A stretch of DNA of 64,000 nucleotides, taken from an uncultured Desulfobacter sp. (GTDB lineage: Bacteria; Desulfobacterota; Desulfobacteria; Desulfobacterales; Desulfobacteraceae). The stretch spans positions 4,216,001 through 4,280,000 of the forward strand of contig NZ_OY762229.1 in NCBI RefSeq assembly GCF_963665355.1, written 5' to 3'. The position numbers and the translations under genes are program-made. Below, piece after piece: positions 63,117-64,000 of the stretch (the first letter of the stretch is position 1; every line of letters starts with the position of its first letter). The notes beneath the pieces are model-generated. The model searched no databases, was not told the DNA's origin, and saw nothing but the letters and a program-made list of their open reading frames with translations.

Positions 63117-63538
63117 AATCAAATGAGGTAAAAGGGATTGAGATAAAACTTGTGTGCACAGTGCCTGCCGATGAGTTTCAGGCCCTATACCAGGATGCCG
63201 GGTGGTGGCGGAAAGATTATACTATATCAGATGCATTTTTGCATCTCATTCCTGAAAAATCAGCATTGTTTGCAGGTGCTTTTTTTGAAAAAAAATTAAT
63301 TGGAATGGGAAGAGCCCTTTCCGATCTGTGCAGTGATGCTTATATTCAGGATGTTGCCGTGCTGACCGCCTATCAAAACCTTGGAATCGGCAGTATGATT
63401 GTGAGATTTCTGATCCAGGAACTGAAAAAACGAGGGGTGGACTGGATTGGACTGATCGGTGAACCGGGAACCAGTCTGTTTTATGAAAAACTGGGATTCA
63501 GGCAGATGAAAGATCACATCCCCTTTAAATTAGAATAA
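63113..63538 (+). CDS. GNAT family N-acetyltransferase
   Basis: This 141-residue protein has the acetyl-CoA-binding motif AYQNLGIGSMIV near residue 93 and the C-terminal GTSLFYEKLGFRQM. It acetylates an amine; because its ATG overlaps the speE stop, a polyamine such as spermidine is an attractive but unproven substrate. It is slightly shorter than typical SpeG and not closely similar in motif spacing. The DUF2156 gene follows 20 bases later. Confidence 0.88.
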   Translation: MKSNEVKGIEIKLVCTVPADEFQALYQDAGWWRKDYTISDAFLHLIPEKSALFAGAFFEKKLIGMGRALSDLCSDAYIQDVAVLTAYQNLGIGSMIVRFLIQELKKRGVDWIGLIGEPGTSLFYEKLGFRQMKDHIPFKLE

Positions 63539-63558
63539 CAGCCCATAAAGGAAAAACA

Positions 63559-64000
63559 ATGATATGTCATAGCCATCAATCAACAACCTACAATACGCCT
63601 TCAGTTGCCTGCAACTGTGCAGATGATCAGAAGACTGAACCGAATATACTGCAGCCCGGGAAATTTGATCTGGAAACCCGCGCCCAGATCCTTAATTTCC
63701 TGGGCCTTTATCCACCCTGTTCGTGTGAATACAGCTTTGTTAATCTGTTCTGCTGGCAGAACCTTTACCGCTATTCCTGGTTTATTTATAAAGGACGGTT
63801 GGTTATTCACGACGATCGCAGCCAGTCTCTGTTCATGCCCATAGGAGACGACCTTGAACCAGATGCATTGTTTGCTCTTTCAAAAAAGGCTGTTGCCGCA
63901 GGGCTTTCAGGAAACATTGGACTGGTACCAGAGTCTTACGTGGCTCTCTGGAAGGATCTCGATCGCTATTTCACTATTACCTGTGACAGGGATGCAGCTG
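63559..64000 (+). CDS. DUF2156-type (phosphatidylglycerol lysyltransferase C-terminal-like) protein, 3' truncated by window
   Basis: The frame runs from ATG 63559 (AAAGGA 6 bases upstream) off the right edge, 147 residues so far. After a polar N-terminus it has SCEYSFVNLFCWQNLYRYSW and RLVIHDDRSQSLFMP, the opening of the DUF2156 domain, a GNAT-related fold shared with aminoacyl-phosphatidylglycerol synthases. It belongs to the speD-speE-GNAT gene set by spacing. Function in this setting is unknown. Confidence 0.75.
   Translation, partial: MICHSHQSTTYNTPSVACNCADDQKTEPNILQPGKFDLETRAQILNFLGLYPPCSCEYSFVNLFCWQNLYRYSWFIYKGRLVIHDDRSQSLFMPIGDDLEPDALFALSKKAVAAGLSGNIGLVPESYVALWKDLDRYFTITCDRDAA

Overview
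The window looks like a chromosomal segment of a Gram-negative, strictly anaerobic sulfate reducer of the Desulfobacteraceae type (Desulfobacterium/Desulfobacula/Desulfotignum-like). This rests on gene content, not on a marker gene. It carries a tandem HdrA protein with MvhD, MetV and MetF (methyl branch of the Wood-Ljungdahl pathway), an orphan DsrP/NrfD-type membrane subunit, a TmcB/HdrD-like Fe-S protein, a TunR-type tungstate regulator and many hybrid sensor kinases. No rRNA or tRNA gene, CRISPR array, prophage or intact insertion sequence was recognised.

Layout. 1-12.4 kb: the end of an Fe-S protein, a TauE/SafE permease, two hybrid histidine kinases, a fused aminodeoxychorismate synthase/lyase (folate), a GlcD/GlcF-type 2-hydroxyacid dehydrogenase pair, a 43-residue Cys-containing small ORF and a glycosyltransferase. 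12.5-22.2 kb: aquaporin, nucleotide-sugar epimerase, aminopeptidase N, a DUF554 membrane protein, an SDR-like protein with a zinc ribbon, and an acyltransferase-lipase fusion. 22.3-23.7 kb: a probable selenoprotein, read as one 440-residue Fe-S protein through an in-frame TGA that is followed by a SECIS-like hairpin. 24-31 kb: accessory genes (Tat-exported M15 peptidase, CHASE4-GGDEF cyclase, AraC regulator with aldo/keto reductase, AhpD-like protein) and a pheA remnant. 31-36.4 kb: LysR and BTAD regulators followed by the DsrP-like gene, whose upstream region carries an 11-bp-period direct repeat like a SARP operator.

36.5-45 kb: GspC, YidD and a TPR protein; then a divergent module of ParA-type ATPase, small acidic protein and coiled-coil/zinc-ribbon protein opposite an FGE-fold protein with four 52-residue acidic repeats; then XerD. 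45-54 kb: mfd, TunR, a TauE/SafE permease, a ferredoxin, a class IV aminotransferase, an EI24/CysZ-like membrane protein and a bacterial CULT (cereblon-like) protein. 54-59.3 kb: hdrA2-mvhD-metV-metF, probably coupling methylene-tetrahydrofolate reduction or methyl-tetrahydrofolate oxidation to Hdr-type electron transfer. 59.4-64 kb: a NifU-like scaffold, an acidic protein, a metallo-beta-lactamase-fold hydrolase, and a polyamine operon (speD-speE-GNAT-DUF2156) running off the end.

The strongest candidate for something new is the selenocysteine-containing Fe-S protein, where TGA replaces the Cys expected to bind the non-cubane cluster. Next are the ParA/acidic-repeat module, the BTAD regulator with its putative operator, and the CULT protein. 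Names are from motif recognition by eye; no database search was run.
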